Below are positions 16,795-25,322 of a stretch of DNA of 64,000 nucleotides, in pieces. Numbering within the stretch: position 1 is the first letter of the stretch; the number at the start of each line of letters is the position of its first letter. The stretch comes from Cyclobacteriaceae bacterium (GTDB lineage Bacteria; Bacteroidota; Bacteroidia; Cytophagales; Cyclobacteriaceae), in assembly GCA_016787665.1 (NCBI GenBank), contig JAEUUC010000010.1, positions 248,001-312,000 of the forward strand, in the 5' to 3' direction. A program made the position numbers and the translations under genes. The notes beneath the pieces were generated by a model that ran no database searches, was not told where the DNA came from, and saw only the letters and a list, made by a program, of their open reading frames with translations.

Positions 16795-17857
16795 ATTCCT
16801 CGGTTAACACATTAATAGAGTGCCGCTGCCGCACGGGATGTTTCTCCAACATCTCCAGGCTCGTGCGTACAAGCGCCCCCATGCTGTTGCTCTTCAAAAA
16901 AGCATCATCACCATAAAGCGCAGCCAGCTCTGTGCGCAGCTGCGCGGTATGCTCGGGGGTTGAGAGCTCATCCTGCTCCATGGCGGTGAGCAACTCGTCA
17001 ATCTGGCCTTGAGCTGCCTTCACGCGGGTAAGCATGCGGGCACGCTCTTCGCGTTGGTATTGGTGCTCTAACACGGGCGACATGGTTTTGAATCCCAGGT
17101 TGATGATGGGATTGTTCTCCTTGAAATACTGCGGCAGGTAGATCTTCACGCTGCCTTCGTAACACTGCTGATCAAAGTCAATGGCGCGCAACCGGAAATA
17201 CAATTCATCGAAATCGGGAATGATCTCCACCACGAAATTGTCGCCCCGCATGTCGCCCAACAACTGCACCAGGCTACGCTCGTTAAACTTCACAAACTCC
17301 TTAGCAACACGCAGGGGGTTGTAGTCGTTGCGCAACAGATAGCTTTTCACAAACGTATCGCCCGGAATGCCGGCAATATGTTCCTCAATCAGCGTATTGC
17401 CCTTTACCAGGTAGTTAATTTTGTTGGGCGAAAGCAAATGTTCCAACTCCATGCCATAGATGCGTGAGGCATCCGCCTTCTTAATGTAGAAGTAGTCAAA
17501 CAAATCGTTGAGCCGGTTGACAATGCGTACCCGCAGGGGATGCGTATTCGCATACAAGCAGTAGTCCACCCGGTCGATATACAGGTGCTCTATCGTTGCC
17601 ACTTCGCCACCCACTTTCAGTTGTGCATAGATTTTGCGCAGGCAATCGTGAATGTATTGCAGATCGGCCGGATTATATATCAGTGTTTCCCACAACGTAT
17701 CCTTGCCACTTTTGTCGTGCAGCGTAATGGAACTGGTGTGGTGCACCAAATCCGTATAGGTAATGGGCACATCCGTTTCACGGCCCGTGCGCACCAAATA
17801 GGTGCGCAGCGGATCGCTGATTTTGAAACTTGGCTTTTTGAAACGGATGGCTGCCAT
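16778..17857 (-). CDS. Uncharacterised protein with kinase-like catalytic motifs, in the rnf operon
   Basis: A 359-residue soluble protein that I cannot assign to a named family. The centre looks like a protein-kinase/aminoglycoside-phosphotransferase type active site. A Lys152 in YLVKGNTLIEEHI could be the nucleotide-binding Lys. GDMRGDN (201-207) resembles the catalytic loop Asp-x4-Asn (Asp202, Asn207). AIDFD (225-229) resembles the metal-binding DFG/DFE motif. Residues about 262-310 are predominantly helical and charged, perhaps a coiled coil. It sits between flavodoxin and rseC, 3 bases after the flavodoxin stop and overlapping rseC by 17 bases, so it is made with the Rnf machinery. The kinase reading is inferred from motif spacing alone. 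Confidence 0.65.
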   Translation of the reverse strand: MAAIRFKKPSFKISDPLRTYLVRTGRETDVPITYTDLVHHTSSITLHDKSGKDTLWETLIYNPADLQYIHDCLRKIYAQLKVGGEVATIEHLYIDRVDYCLYANTHPLRVRIVNRLNDLFDYFYIKKADASRIYGMELEHLLSPNKINYLVKGNTLIEEHIAGIPGDTFVKSYLLRNDYNPLRVAKEFVKFNERSLVQLLGDMRGDNFVVEIIPDFDELYFRLRAIDFDQQCYEGSVKIYLPQYFKENNPIINLGFKTMSPVLEHQYQREERARMLTRVKAAQGQIDELLTAMEQDELSTPEHTAQLRTELAALYGDDAFLKSNSMGALVRTSLEMLEKHPVRQRHSINVLTEEYESAR

Positions 17858-17860
17858 ATC

Positions 17861-18367
17861 TTACCACTCGGCCTTTAGCTGCGTTACCCACTTGTCGATG
17901 CGGGCCGCAGTTTGGTCTTTCTGATTGTCTTCATCGATGGCCAGGCCTAAAAACTTCCCGTTGACCACGCCCTTGGATGCCTCGAAATTGTAGCCCTCCG
18001 TGGGCCAGGCGCCCACAAACGCAGCACCTTTGTATTTGATGCGGTCGTGAATGATACCGAGTGCATCCAGGAACGTGTCCGGGTACCCATCGGCATCGCC
18101 CAAGCCAACGTAGGTTACTTTCTTGCCATTCCAGTCCACATCGCCCAATTCATCCACAAAGCTTTCCCAGTCTTCTTGCAGCTGGCCGATCTCCCATGTA
18201 GGGCAGGCTAAAATCACATTCGCATAGGGTGCGATGTCATCAGCTGTAGCAGAATTTACATTGTGAAGCGCGGCTGTTGCTTCGCCCCCGAGTTTTTGCT
18301 GAATAGCCGTAACCACACGTTCGGTGTTGCCTTCCGTTGATCCGTAGAAAATTCCAATTGTTGCCAT
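17861..18367 (-). CDS. Flavodoxin, long-chain
   Basis: A 168-residue FMN-binding electron carrier. GIFYGSTEGNTERV is the phosphate-binding loop, CPTWEIGQLQEDW carries the aromatic residue that stacks on the flavin in the first loop, and GLGDADGYPDTF is the second flavin loop. The length and the insertion in the last strand fit the long-chain class. Two genes upstream is nifJ; flavodoxin is a known partner of NifJ-type pyruvate oxidoreductases. It is separated from the DHOD-like gene by 28 bases. It is a good candidate for the carrier between NifJ and RnfB. Confidence 0.9.
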   Translation of the reverse strand: MATIGIFYGSTEGNTERVVTAIQQKLGGEATAALHNVNSATADDIAPYANVILACPTWEIGQLQEDWESFVDELGDVDWNGKKVTYVGLGDADGYPDTFLDALGIIHDRIKYKGAAFVGAWPTEGYNFEASKGVVNGKFLGLAIDEDNQKDQTAARIDKWVTQLKAEW

Positions 18368-18395
18368 AGTATTAGTGTATTGATTGGGTTAGGGT

Positions 18396-19442
18396 TTATA
18401 AATCCTCATGTCCATGGTCGAGTTCTCCCCGCTTGGGGTGATACTGCATAAATATTTCTGACTTCATTAGTATGTCGACATACTGTGCTCGCTTGTAAGC
18501 GAATGGGTCAGCCAGATTCTCTTTAGACAACTTGCCCCGGAAATCATCCAGACTCTCGTATCCTTTCTTTTTCATCCATCCTTCTAATTCACTGAGCATT
18601 GTTTCGATATACTGAATGCCTTTTTTGTAAACCGCGCTAACAACTTGTACTGCATCAGCACCTGCCAACAACATTTTTACTACATCTCGACCGTTGTGGA
18701 CACCTGTATTGCTGATGATGCTGCCACTGACCTTCTTATGCAAGAGTCCGGCATAGCGCAAAGCGAGGCGGTTGTCAGCTTCTGAACTGAAATTGTACGG
18801 GAAGTGGTGTTCTTCTTTGTCAATGTCGATGTCTGGTTGGAAAAGCCGGTTGAAAAGAACGAATCCATCGGCTTGCGCCTGATCCATTAACTCAATCATG
18901 CGCAACGGGTTGGAGTAATAGGGGCTCAACTTCACGAAAATCGGAATCTTCACAGCCGCACGCACTCGCTTTAGCGTTAGCAGTTGCCTGCGTTCAATTT
19001 CGTTGGCCTCCAGATCGAAGTAGGTGTTATTGTTATAGAAATTCAGTTCCAGGCCATCAATACCGCTACTCGCCATTTCCACAGCGAACTGCTCCCACGT
19101 TTCATCGTGCGTGCAGTTGAGGCTGCCAATGAGCGGTATGCTGATTTTTCGTTTTGCATCGCGCAGTCGCAAAATGTGCTCAGCCGGCCCCGCGTGTCGC
19201 ACCCGGGGGAAAAACGTCTCGTGCTCAGCATCCCAGTTGCTGTAGGCTTCCTGCTGCTGTTCGAGGTTGTACTGCTCCAATTGCAGTTGCTCCTCGAACA
19301 ACGATTTGTACACGATAGCCGCTGCTCCCGCTTTTTCCAACTTCACCAGGTTATCCAGATCGGTTACGATGTTGCTTGCCCCAATCACAATTGGATTTTT
19401 GAGGGCAAGGCCTCCATAGTGAGTGCTCAGATTGATAGCCAT
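18396..19442 (-). CDS. Dihydroorotate dehydrogenase-like flavoprotein
   Basis: A 348-residue TIM-barrel flavoprotein of the dihydroorotate dehydrogenase superfamily. ALKNPIVIGASNIV near the start, LIGSLNC, LELNFYNNN, IFVKLSPYYSNPLRM and the phosphate-binding GADAVQVVSAVYKKG near the C terminus are visible. It differs enough from PyrD that a role in pyrimidine synthesis is doubtful; such proteins are often found beside nifJ. It lies 11 bases downstream of nifJ and upstream of flavodoxin, suggesting a flavin-dependent oxidoreductase using the same reduced carriers. The substrate is unknown. Confidence 0.8.
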   Translation of the reverse strand: MAINLSTHYGGLALKNPIVIGASNIVTDLDNLVKLEKAGAAAIVYKSLFEEQLQLEQYNLEQQQEAYSNWDAEHETFFPRVRHAGPAEHILRLRDAKRKISIPLIGSLNCTHDETWEQFAVEMASSGIDGLELNFYNNNTYFDLEANEIERRQLLTLKRVRAAVKIPIFVKLSPYYSNPLRMIELMDQAQADGFVLFNRLFQPDIDIDKEEHHFPYNFSSEADNRLALRYAGLLHKKVSGSIISNTGVHNGRDVVKMLLAGADAVQVVSAVYKKGIQYIETMLSELEGWMKKKGYESLDDFRGKLSKENLADPFAYKRAQYVDILMKSEIFMQYHPKRGELDHGHEDL

Positions 19443-19453
19443 AGTAAAACGGT

Positions 19454-22400
19454 TTATGCTTCTGACAAATGTTGAACATCTTTAAAGCGTTGGGCGTTGT
19501 CTTTCACCGCCAACTCTGCCAAACGTTCCGCTTCACGCGGATTGGAGAATGTGAGTGTCTTGTAGCGTAGTTCTTCTTCCAAATACGAGTTGAAGTCGAT
19601 GTCTACCGGTACACCATCCCAGGTAAATGGGTTCTGACCCTGTGTGCGCAAATCCGGGTTGAACCGGTACATCGGCCAATAGCCACTCTTAGTCGCTTTT
19701 TCCGATTGCTTTTTGGTGAGGCGCATATCATAACCGTGCGCGATGCAAGGCGAATAGGCAATGATGATGGATGGGCCTCTATGCTTCTCGGCTTCCACAA
19801 AGGCGAGAGCCGTTTTCTCCCGATCCACACCCATGTTTACCGAAGCCACATACGCATTGCCGTAGCTGGCCATCATGACGCCCAGGTTTTTCTTACTGAG
19901 TTTTTTGCCATCGCTGGCAAACTTCGCTACTGCACCACGCGGAGTTGCCTTCGAGGCTTGCCCACCCGTGTTGGAGTACACTTCCGTATCAAGCACCAGC
20001 AGGTTAACGTTGCGGTTGCCGGCCATCACATGATCCAGTCCGCCAAAGCCGATGTCGTATGCCCAGCCATCGCCCCCGATGATCCAGATGCTCTTATCGA
20101 TGAAGTAATCTTGTAGTTCCATCACCTTCGCCAGTACAGGCGCCATCTCCTGGTTCAGCTGACCACTAGCCGTTGCCAGCAATTGTTTGACGGTTTCAGC
20201 ATTGGCCTTTGCTTCGTTGGTCGTTTCATCAAAGAGCTGCAGGGCTTTCTGCAACGCATTTTGCAAATCCCCGGAAGGTAGGTTGGCATGCAGTATTTGT
20301 GCGTTGGTTTTCAATTGCCTGCGGTTGGCATCTACCGCCAGGCGCATGCCTAAACCGTATTCCGCATTGTCTTCAAACAATGAATTGGCCCAGGCTGGTC
20401 CTTTGCCATTTTTATCTTTCGTGTAAGGGGTAAGCGGGAACGTTCCTCCATAAATGGAGGTGCAGCCGGTGGCGTTGGCAATGATCATTCGGTCGCCATA
20501 CAACTGCGTTACCAGGTGAATGTAGGGCACCTCACCACAACCCGAGCAGCTCGGGGGATACTCGAGATACGGCTCCGCAATATTGGGTTCGGAAACAAAC
20601 GGAAGTTTATCGATCCAGATGGCAGGATTGCCCGGCACACCTTTGTATTCGAGGCGCTTCGTGCCGGTGGGTATGGCTCCGTTGATTGGCATAGCGGACA
20701 CCGGAATGGTATCGCCCTTCAGGCGCAGGATCGGATCAACAATCGTGTCGGCAAACACACCCGAGTTGGCCGGCACCACTTGTTCGATTTCGGCAAACTT
20801 TTCGGCCACGTCTGGAATCGGCACATCAATCACGGCTTCGCTGGCTGCGTCAATCGCTTTCAGGTTCATCTCCACAATCTCCTGACCCTTGCGCGCAAAC
20901 TGCTCTCTTACGTGTTCTTTGATGAGCGCAATGGCTTCCATTTGCGGCAATACACCCGATACTTTGAAGAATGCGGTTTGCATCACCGAGCTAATGCGAC
21001 CACCGAGGCCCACACTCTTGGCAATCTTGGAGGCATCGATGGCGTACACCTTAACCTTTTTCTTTTTGATCGTCTCCTGCATGTCCTTGGTGAAGAGGCG
21101 GAAGATGTTCTCCGGCTTTTGGCTGGAGTTAATCAGGAATGTGCCGCCTTCGGTGATGCCCTCGAGAATATCGTATTGCCCGATGTACTGCGGCCGGTGC
21201 AGCGCTACGAAGTCAACTTTGTTTAACAGGTATTCAGATTGAATCGGTTGCTTACCAAACCGCAGGTGCGAGATGGTCCAACCGCCCGACTTATTCGAGT
21301 CGTACTGGAAGTACCCCTGTACAAACAGGTCGGTGCTATCGCCAATAATCTTGATGGCGTTCTTGTTGGCGCTCACCGTGCCGTCTGAGCCGTAGCCCCA
21401 GAACTTGCATCGCACAATGCCCGGTTGTTCGGTGTCTATTTCATCCCTTACGGGGATTGATTTTTTCGTGACATCATCGTTGATGCCTACCGTGAACCCA
21501 TGCCACCCGTTGTTGTCGAGGTGGTCGTACACGGCCTTGACCATGGAGGGTGTGAATTCCTTGGATGACAAGCCGTAGCGACCGCCAATGATTCGTATGC
21601 CTGGCCGCTCAGCTGCCAAAGCGGCTACCATATCTAAATAGAGGGGATCGCCCAGGGCACCGGGCTCTTTCGTTCGGTCGAGGACCGCTATGCGTTTTAC
21701 CGTTTTGGGCAGCTCAGCCAGAAAATCTTGCAACTGGAACGGCCGGTAGAGCCGCACGCGCAGCGCGCCCACTTTTTTACCTTTCTTGTTCAGGTAGTTA
21801 ATGGTTTCTTGGATGGTTTCGGTTGAAGAGCCCATCGCCATGATCACGCTCTCGGCATCGGGGGCACCGATGTATTCAAAGAGTTTGTAGTGACGGCCCG
21901 TTTTTTCGCCAAACAGTTTCAGGTATTTCTTTACGATATCCGGGCACGCATCATAGAACGGGTTCACCGTCTCACGGCCCTGAAAGTACACGTCCGGGTT
22001 TTGTGCGCCTACCTTACAAACGGGTGCTTCGGGGCGCAACGCCATTTTCCGGAACTCTTCCACGTACTTCATGTCGAGCATGCCGCGCAACTCCTCATAG
22101 CTCAGCGGTATGATTTTTTGTATGGAATGCGAGGTGCGAAAGCCATCGAAGAAATGGAGAAACGGGATTTTAGATTCGAGCGTGGCCAGGTGGGCAATCA
22201 CGGCCATGTCCTGCGCCTCTTGCACGTTGGATGAACACAACATGGCGAAGCCCGTGCCGCGCGTAGCCATTACATCGCTGTGGTCGCCAAAGATGGAAAG
22301 GCTTTGGCAGGCCAGCGACCGGGCCGACACGTGAAAGACCGTGGGCAGCAATTCGCCCGCAATTTTGAACATGTTGGGCACCATGAGCATGAGCCCCTGC

Positions 22401-22666
22401 GAAGCTGTAAACGTAGTGGCCATGGCACCACCGGTTAGCGCACCGTGAATAGCGCCTGCGGCACCACCCTCCGACTGCATTTGAACCACATCCACGACCT
22501 GCCCGAAAATATTTTTGCGCCCTTCGGCACCCCAGGCGTCAGCTTTTTCTCCCATGTCGCTGCTGGGGGTGATAGGGTAAATGGCGGCCACTTCCGAAAA
22601 GCCATAGGCAATGTTGGCCACAGCCGAGTTGCCATCGGTATTGATATAGGGGGCGGGGGTTTTCAT
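19454..22666 (-). CDS. nifJ: Pyruvate:ferredoxin/flavodoxin oxidoreductase lacking the internal ferredoxin domain
   Basis: A 1070-residue single-chain oxidoreductase converting pyruvate and CoA to acetyl-CoA, CO2 and two low-potential electrons. IYPITPSSDMGE (pyruvate domain), the CoA-binding middle part, and GGDGWAYDIG (Asp866, thiamine diphosphate/Mg) are present. Ligands of the proximal [4Fe-4S] cluster are Cys707, Cys710, Cys735 and Cys974. The usual domain with two CxxCxxCxxxCP-type clusters, normally just before CSGCG, is missing: about 20 residues separate GNPAIWIDK687 from Cys707. Family members are usually around 1170-1200 residues, so the length deficit matches one lost domain. It is the first gene of the run ending at rnfA, and fumC diverges from it. 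Confidence 0.9.
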   Translation of the reverse strand: MKTPAPYINTDGNSAVANIAYGFSEVAAIYPITPSSDMGEKADAWGAEGRKNIFGQVVDVVQMQSEGGAAGAIHGALTGGAMATTFTASQGLMLMVPNMFKIAGELLPTVFHVSARSLACQSLSIFGDHSDVMATRGTGFAMLCSSNVQEAQDMAVIAHLATLESKIPFLHFFDGFRTSHSIQKIIPLSYEELRGMLDMKYVEEFRKMALRPEAPVCKVGAQNPDVYFQGRETVNPFYDACPDIVKKYLKLFGEKTGRHYKLFEYIGAPDAESVIMAMGSSTETIQETINYLNKKGKKVGALRVRLYRPFQLQDFLAELPKTVKRIAVLDRTKEPGALGDPLYLDMVAALAAERPGIRIIGGRYGLSSKEFTPSMVKAVYDHLDNNGWHGFTVGINDDVTKKSIPVRDEIDTEQPGIVRCKFWGYGSDGTVSANKNAIKIIGDSTDLFVQGYFQYDSNKSGGWTISHLRFGKQPIQSEYLLNKVDFVALHRPQYIGQYDILEGITEGGTFLINSSQKPENIFRLFTKDMQETIKKKKVKVYAIDASKIAKSVGLGGRISSVMQTAFFKVSGVLPQMEAIALIKEHVREQFARKGQEIVEMNLKAIDAASEAVIDVPIPDVAEKFAEIEQVVPANSGVFADTIVDPILRLKGDTIPVSAMPINGAIPTGTKRLEYKGVPGNPAIWIDKLPFVSEPNIAEPYLEYPPSCSGCGEVPYIHLVTQLYGDRMIIANATGCTSIYGGTFPLTPYTKDKNGKGPAWANSLFEDNAEYGLGMRLAVDANRRQLKTNAQILHANLPSGDLQNALQKALQLFDETTNEAKANAETVKQLLATASGQLNQEMAPVLAKVMELQDYFIDKSIWIIGGDGWAYDIGFGGLDHVMAGNRNVNLLVLDTEVYSNTGGQASKATPRGAVAKFASDGKKLSKKNLGVMMASYGNAYVASVNMGVDREKTALAFVEAEKHRGPSIIIAYSPCIAHGYDMRLTKKQSEKATKSGYWPMYRFNPDLRTQGQNPFTWDGVPVDIDFNSYLEEELRYKTLTFSNPREAERLAELAVKDNAQRFKDVQHLSEA

Positions 22667-23085
22667 GATGAAATTGCGGTGTTAATTCAGGCTTGAAAGT
22701 AGCCTGCCTAACTGCCGGAGGGACTGTCGGTTGTCACCGTAAAAAATGACTTTTATCAGGGGGCTTTGTTTGTAGCTCGAAACCGCGGAATACCCTCAAA
22801 TTCGGCCAAAAACAAAGAAACATCGAAAAAGAGGATCGCATCTGTTGACCCCGGAACTGAACCTTCGTGTAGTTCACACCTCACCGCATTTCGTTAATCC
22901 CTTAGGTATTCAAATGCATAAGTGAAAAATGTTGCCACGGGTCGGAACCATGAATGCCCGTTGATTAGCTTATAGAACTAATTGTAGCAGGGCAAAAGGA
23001 ATCGGGCTCACGCGCACCGTTCAAAAGCTTATTTTTGTCTCTGCTTTAAAATATTCAATCATAAATTCGAAACGTTAAAATCTCT
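22667..23085. other. Divergent promoter region between nifJ and fumC
   Basis: 419 bases with no gene. It must contain the promoter of the nifJ-rnf run on the left and of fumC on the right. Near fumC, TTTG (23034-23037) and TAAATTCG (23062-23069, 6 of 8 to TAnnTTTG when TTCG is read as TTTG with one change) could be a weak promoter, though the 24-base spacing is long. I saw no clear FNR, Crp or Rex-type palindrome and no RNA gene. Confidence 0.4.
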
Positions 23086-24471
23086 ATGAGCTTCCGCATC
23101 GAAAAAGACACCATGGGCGAGGTGCACGTGCCGGCCGACAAATACTGGGGCGCACAAACCGAGCGCTCGCGCAACAATTTTAAAATCGGCCCCGAGGCCA
23201 GCATGCCGAAAGAGATTATCTACGCCTTCGGCTACCTTAAAAAAGCGGCAGCCATCACCAACCACGAGCTGGGCGTGTTGAGTGCCGAGAAGAAAGACCT
23301 GATTGCCAAGGCCTGCGATGAAATCATCACAGGAAAACTAGACGATCAGTTTCCCCTCGTGATCTGGCAAACCGGCTCGGGCACGCAAAGCAACATGAAC
23401 GCCAACGAAGTGATTGCCTACCGCGCCCACGTGCTGAGTGGCGGCAAGCTCACCGATGAGAAAAAGGTGCTGCACCCCAACGATGACGTAAACAAATCGC
23501 AAAGCAGCAACGATACGTACCCCACGGCCATGCACATCGCCAGCTACAAGCAGGTGGTGGAAATCACGCTGCCCGGCATGCAAAAGCTGCGCGACACCCT
23601 CTACAAAAAAGCAACGGAATACACAAGCATCGTGAAGACCGGCCGCACGCATTTTATGGATGCCACTCCCCTCACGCTCGGCCAGGAATTCAGCGGTTAC
23701 GTGCAGCAAATCGATAACAGCATGCGCACCATCAAAAATGCACTGGAAGCCGTGCGCGAACTCGCACTCGGTGGAACAGCCGTGGGCACCGGCCTCAACA
23801 CACCCAAAGGCTACGATGTGCTGGTGGCCAAACACATCGCCACGCTCACGGGCTACCCGTTTGTTACTGCACCCAACAAGTTTGAGGCGCTGGCCGCACA
23901 CGATGCCATGGTGGAGTTGAGTGGCGCACTGAAGCGTGCGGCCGTGGCACTCATGAAAATTGCCAACGACATCCGCATGCTCAGCTCCGGCCCGCGCAGC
24001 GGCATTGGCGAAATCATCATCCCCGACAACGAGCCCGGCTCCAGCATCATGCCCGGCAAAGTAAACCCCACCCAGCCCGAAGCCATGACCATGGTGTGTG
24101 CGCAAGTGATCGGCAACGATGTGGCCGTGAGCGTGGGTGGCAGCATGGGCCACTTCGAACTCAACGTATTCAAACCCGTCATCGCGGCCAACGTGCTGCA
24201 GAGCGCGCGCCTCATTGGCGATGCCTGCGTGAGCTTCAACGACAAGTGTGCAGTGGGCATCGAGCCCAACCTGCCCATCATCAAGCAGCACATGGAAAAC
24301 TCGCTCATGCTCGTCACCTCCCTCAACACCCACATCGGCTACGAAAATGCCGCCAAGATTGCCAAGAAAGCCCACAAGGAAAACAAAACCCTGCGCGAAG
24401 CCGCGGTTGAACTGGGCTTGCTCACTTCTGCACAGTTCGATGAGTGGGTACGGCCAGAAAAAATGGTTTAA
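23086..24471 (+). CDS. fumC: Class II fumarate hydratase
   Basis: A 461-residue fumarase (fumarate + water to L-malate, citric acid cycle). The N-terminal [14 protein letters not shown] block, [43 protein letters not shown] (catalytic His region), and the superfamily signature [16 protein letters not shown] are all intact, placing it in the iron-free class II group rather than aspartase or argininosuccinate lyase. It is GC-rich, which produces long spurious reverse-strand frames. It is followed by a strong terminator and transcribed alone, divergent from nifJ. Confidence 0.93.
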   Translation: MSFRIEKDTMGEVHVPADKYWGAQTERSRNNFKIGPEASMPKEIIYAFGYLKKAAAITNHELGVLSAEKKDLIAKACDEIITGKLDDQFPLVIWQTGSGTQSNMNANEVIAYRAHVLSGGKLTDEKKVLHPNDDVNKSQSSNDTYPTAMHIASYKQVVEITLPGMQKLRDTLYKKATEYTSIVKTGRTHFMDATPLTLGQEFSGYVQQIDNSMRTIKNALEAVRELALGGTAVGTGLNTPKGYDVLVAKHIATLTGYPFVTAPNKFEALAAHDAMVELSGALKRAAVALMKIANDIRMLSSGPRSGIGEIIIPDNEPGSSIMPGKVNPTQPEAMTMVCAQVIGNDVAVSVGGSMGHFELNVFKPVIAANVLQSARLIGDACVSFNDKCAVGIEPNLPIIKQHMENSLMLVTSLNTHIGYENAAKIAKKAHKENKTLREAAVELGLLTSAQFDEWVRPEKMV

Positions 24472-24503
24472 ACGAGATGCGCGTATTGAGAGGTTAGATT
24501 TGA

Positions 24504-24537
24504 GAAATCGCCTTCGGAAACGGAGGCGATTTTTTTG
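24504..24537 (+). terminator. Intrinsic terminator after fumC
   Basis: AAATCGCC (24505-24512) and GGCGATTT (24524-24531) form a perfect stem, extended by a T-A pair, around a short loop, followed by a run of T. It lies about 33 bases after the fumC stop codon. Confidence 0.85.
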
Positions 24538-24620
24538 TGAGCGCCCCCTGACATAAGGCCCTCAACTCGCTGTTTTCCAATTTTTTACTACTTTTATCCT
24601 TCAATTAAACCAACAACAGA

Positions 24621-25262
24621 ATGAAAACGAAACTGCTAACCGTCTGTCTGGCTTTGATTTTTTGCAGCGTAGCGGGGTTTGCTCAGTTATCCAAGCAGGA
24701 CAAGAAAGCCTGGAAAAAGAAAGCCAAGGAGTACGCCAAAAATCCGGAGGCCCTGAAGAACTTCACGGAGGAAAAAGCAACAGCTGACAGTGAAGTATCG
24801 CGCCTCAAAAACGAGGTCAGCGGACTCAACAAGAGCGTCAGCGACAAGAATGCCAAGATTGCTGACCTGGAAGATCAACTCTCCCGCATGCGAAGCGATC
24901 TTACCTCGGCACGTGCCGAACTGGCGCAATTAAAAGAGAACCCACCTGTTAATCCAATGGATTTTTCGAGAGGGCTGGTATTTAAGGTTCAGATTGGCGC
25001 ATTTCGGAAGAAAGACCTGGCGAAATATTTTGATAACAACCCCAACTTCGGAGGCGAGGCCACCGACAAGGGCGAGCAGAAGTTTACCATCGGAATCTTC
25101 CGCGACTATTGGGAAGCCGACAAATTCAAGAAGTATATGCGCGCTATGGGCGTATCGGATGCCTGGATTGTTCCCTATCGTGATGGCCAGCGCGTAGAGA
25201 TAAAAGAAGTGTTGGATGCGGTAACAGCTGCGAAGGCCGAGGAGGCCAAAAAGAAAAATTAA
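24621..25262 (+). CDS. Secreted coiled-coil protein with SPOR-like C-terminal domain
   Basis: A 213-residue protein. Residues 1-21 are a signal peptide ending GFAQ. A basic helix (KKAWKKKAKEYAKNP) and a coiled coil at about 50-108 follow. The C-terminal 75 residues (FKVQIGAFRKKDL, KFTIGIFRDYWEADKFKKYM, DAWIVPYRDGQRV) have the two-repeat beta-alpha-beta pattern of SPOR domains, which bind denuded peptidoglycan glycan strands. It may therefore work in the periplasm at the cell wall. The gene is single, with a TACTTTTA element about 25 bases before the ATG and a terminator behind. Confidence 0.7.
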   Translation: MKTKLLTVCLALIFCSVAGFAQLSKQDKKAWKKKAKEYAKNPEALKNFTEEKATADSEVSRLKNEVSGLNKSVSDKNAKIADLEDQLSRMRSDLTSARAELAQLKENPPVNPMDFSRGLVFKVQIGAFRKKDLAKYFDNNPNFGGEATDKGEQKFTIGIFRDYWEADKFKKYMRAMGVSDAWIVPYRDGQRVEIKEVLDAVTAAKAEEAKKKN

Positions 25263-25284
25263 GATTGTTATTAAATTCTGATCA

Positions 25285-25314
25285 GGCAGCCTCGACTCCG
25301 GGGTTGCCTTTTTT
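25285..25314 (+). terminator. Intrinsic terminator after the SPOR-like gene
   Basis: GGCAGCC (25285-25291) pairs with GGTTGCC (25302-25308) with one G-T pair, then six T. It ends 8 bases before the next start codon. Confidence 0.75.
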
Positions 25315-25322
25315 ATACGTTT

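Noticed and set aside
19454..22666. Reading nifJ and rnf as a sign of nitrogen fixation
   Set aside because: No nitrogenase or nif assembly gene is present; nifJ and rnf are common in non-fixing bacteria.
23338..24375. Long reverse-strand frame opposite fumC
   Set aside because: It lies wholly within fumC; the His/Val/Gly-rich product is what GC-rich fumC codons give on the other strand.
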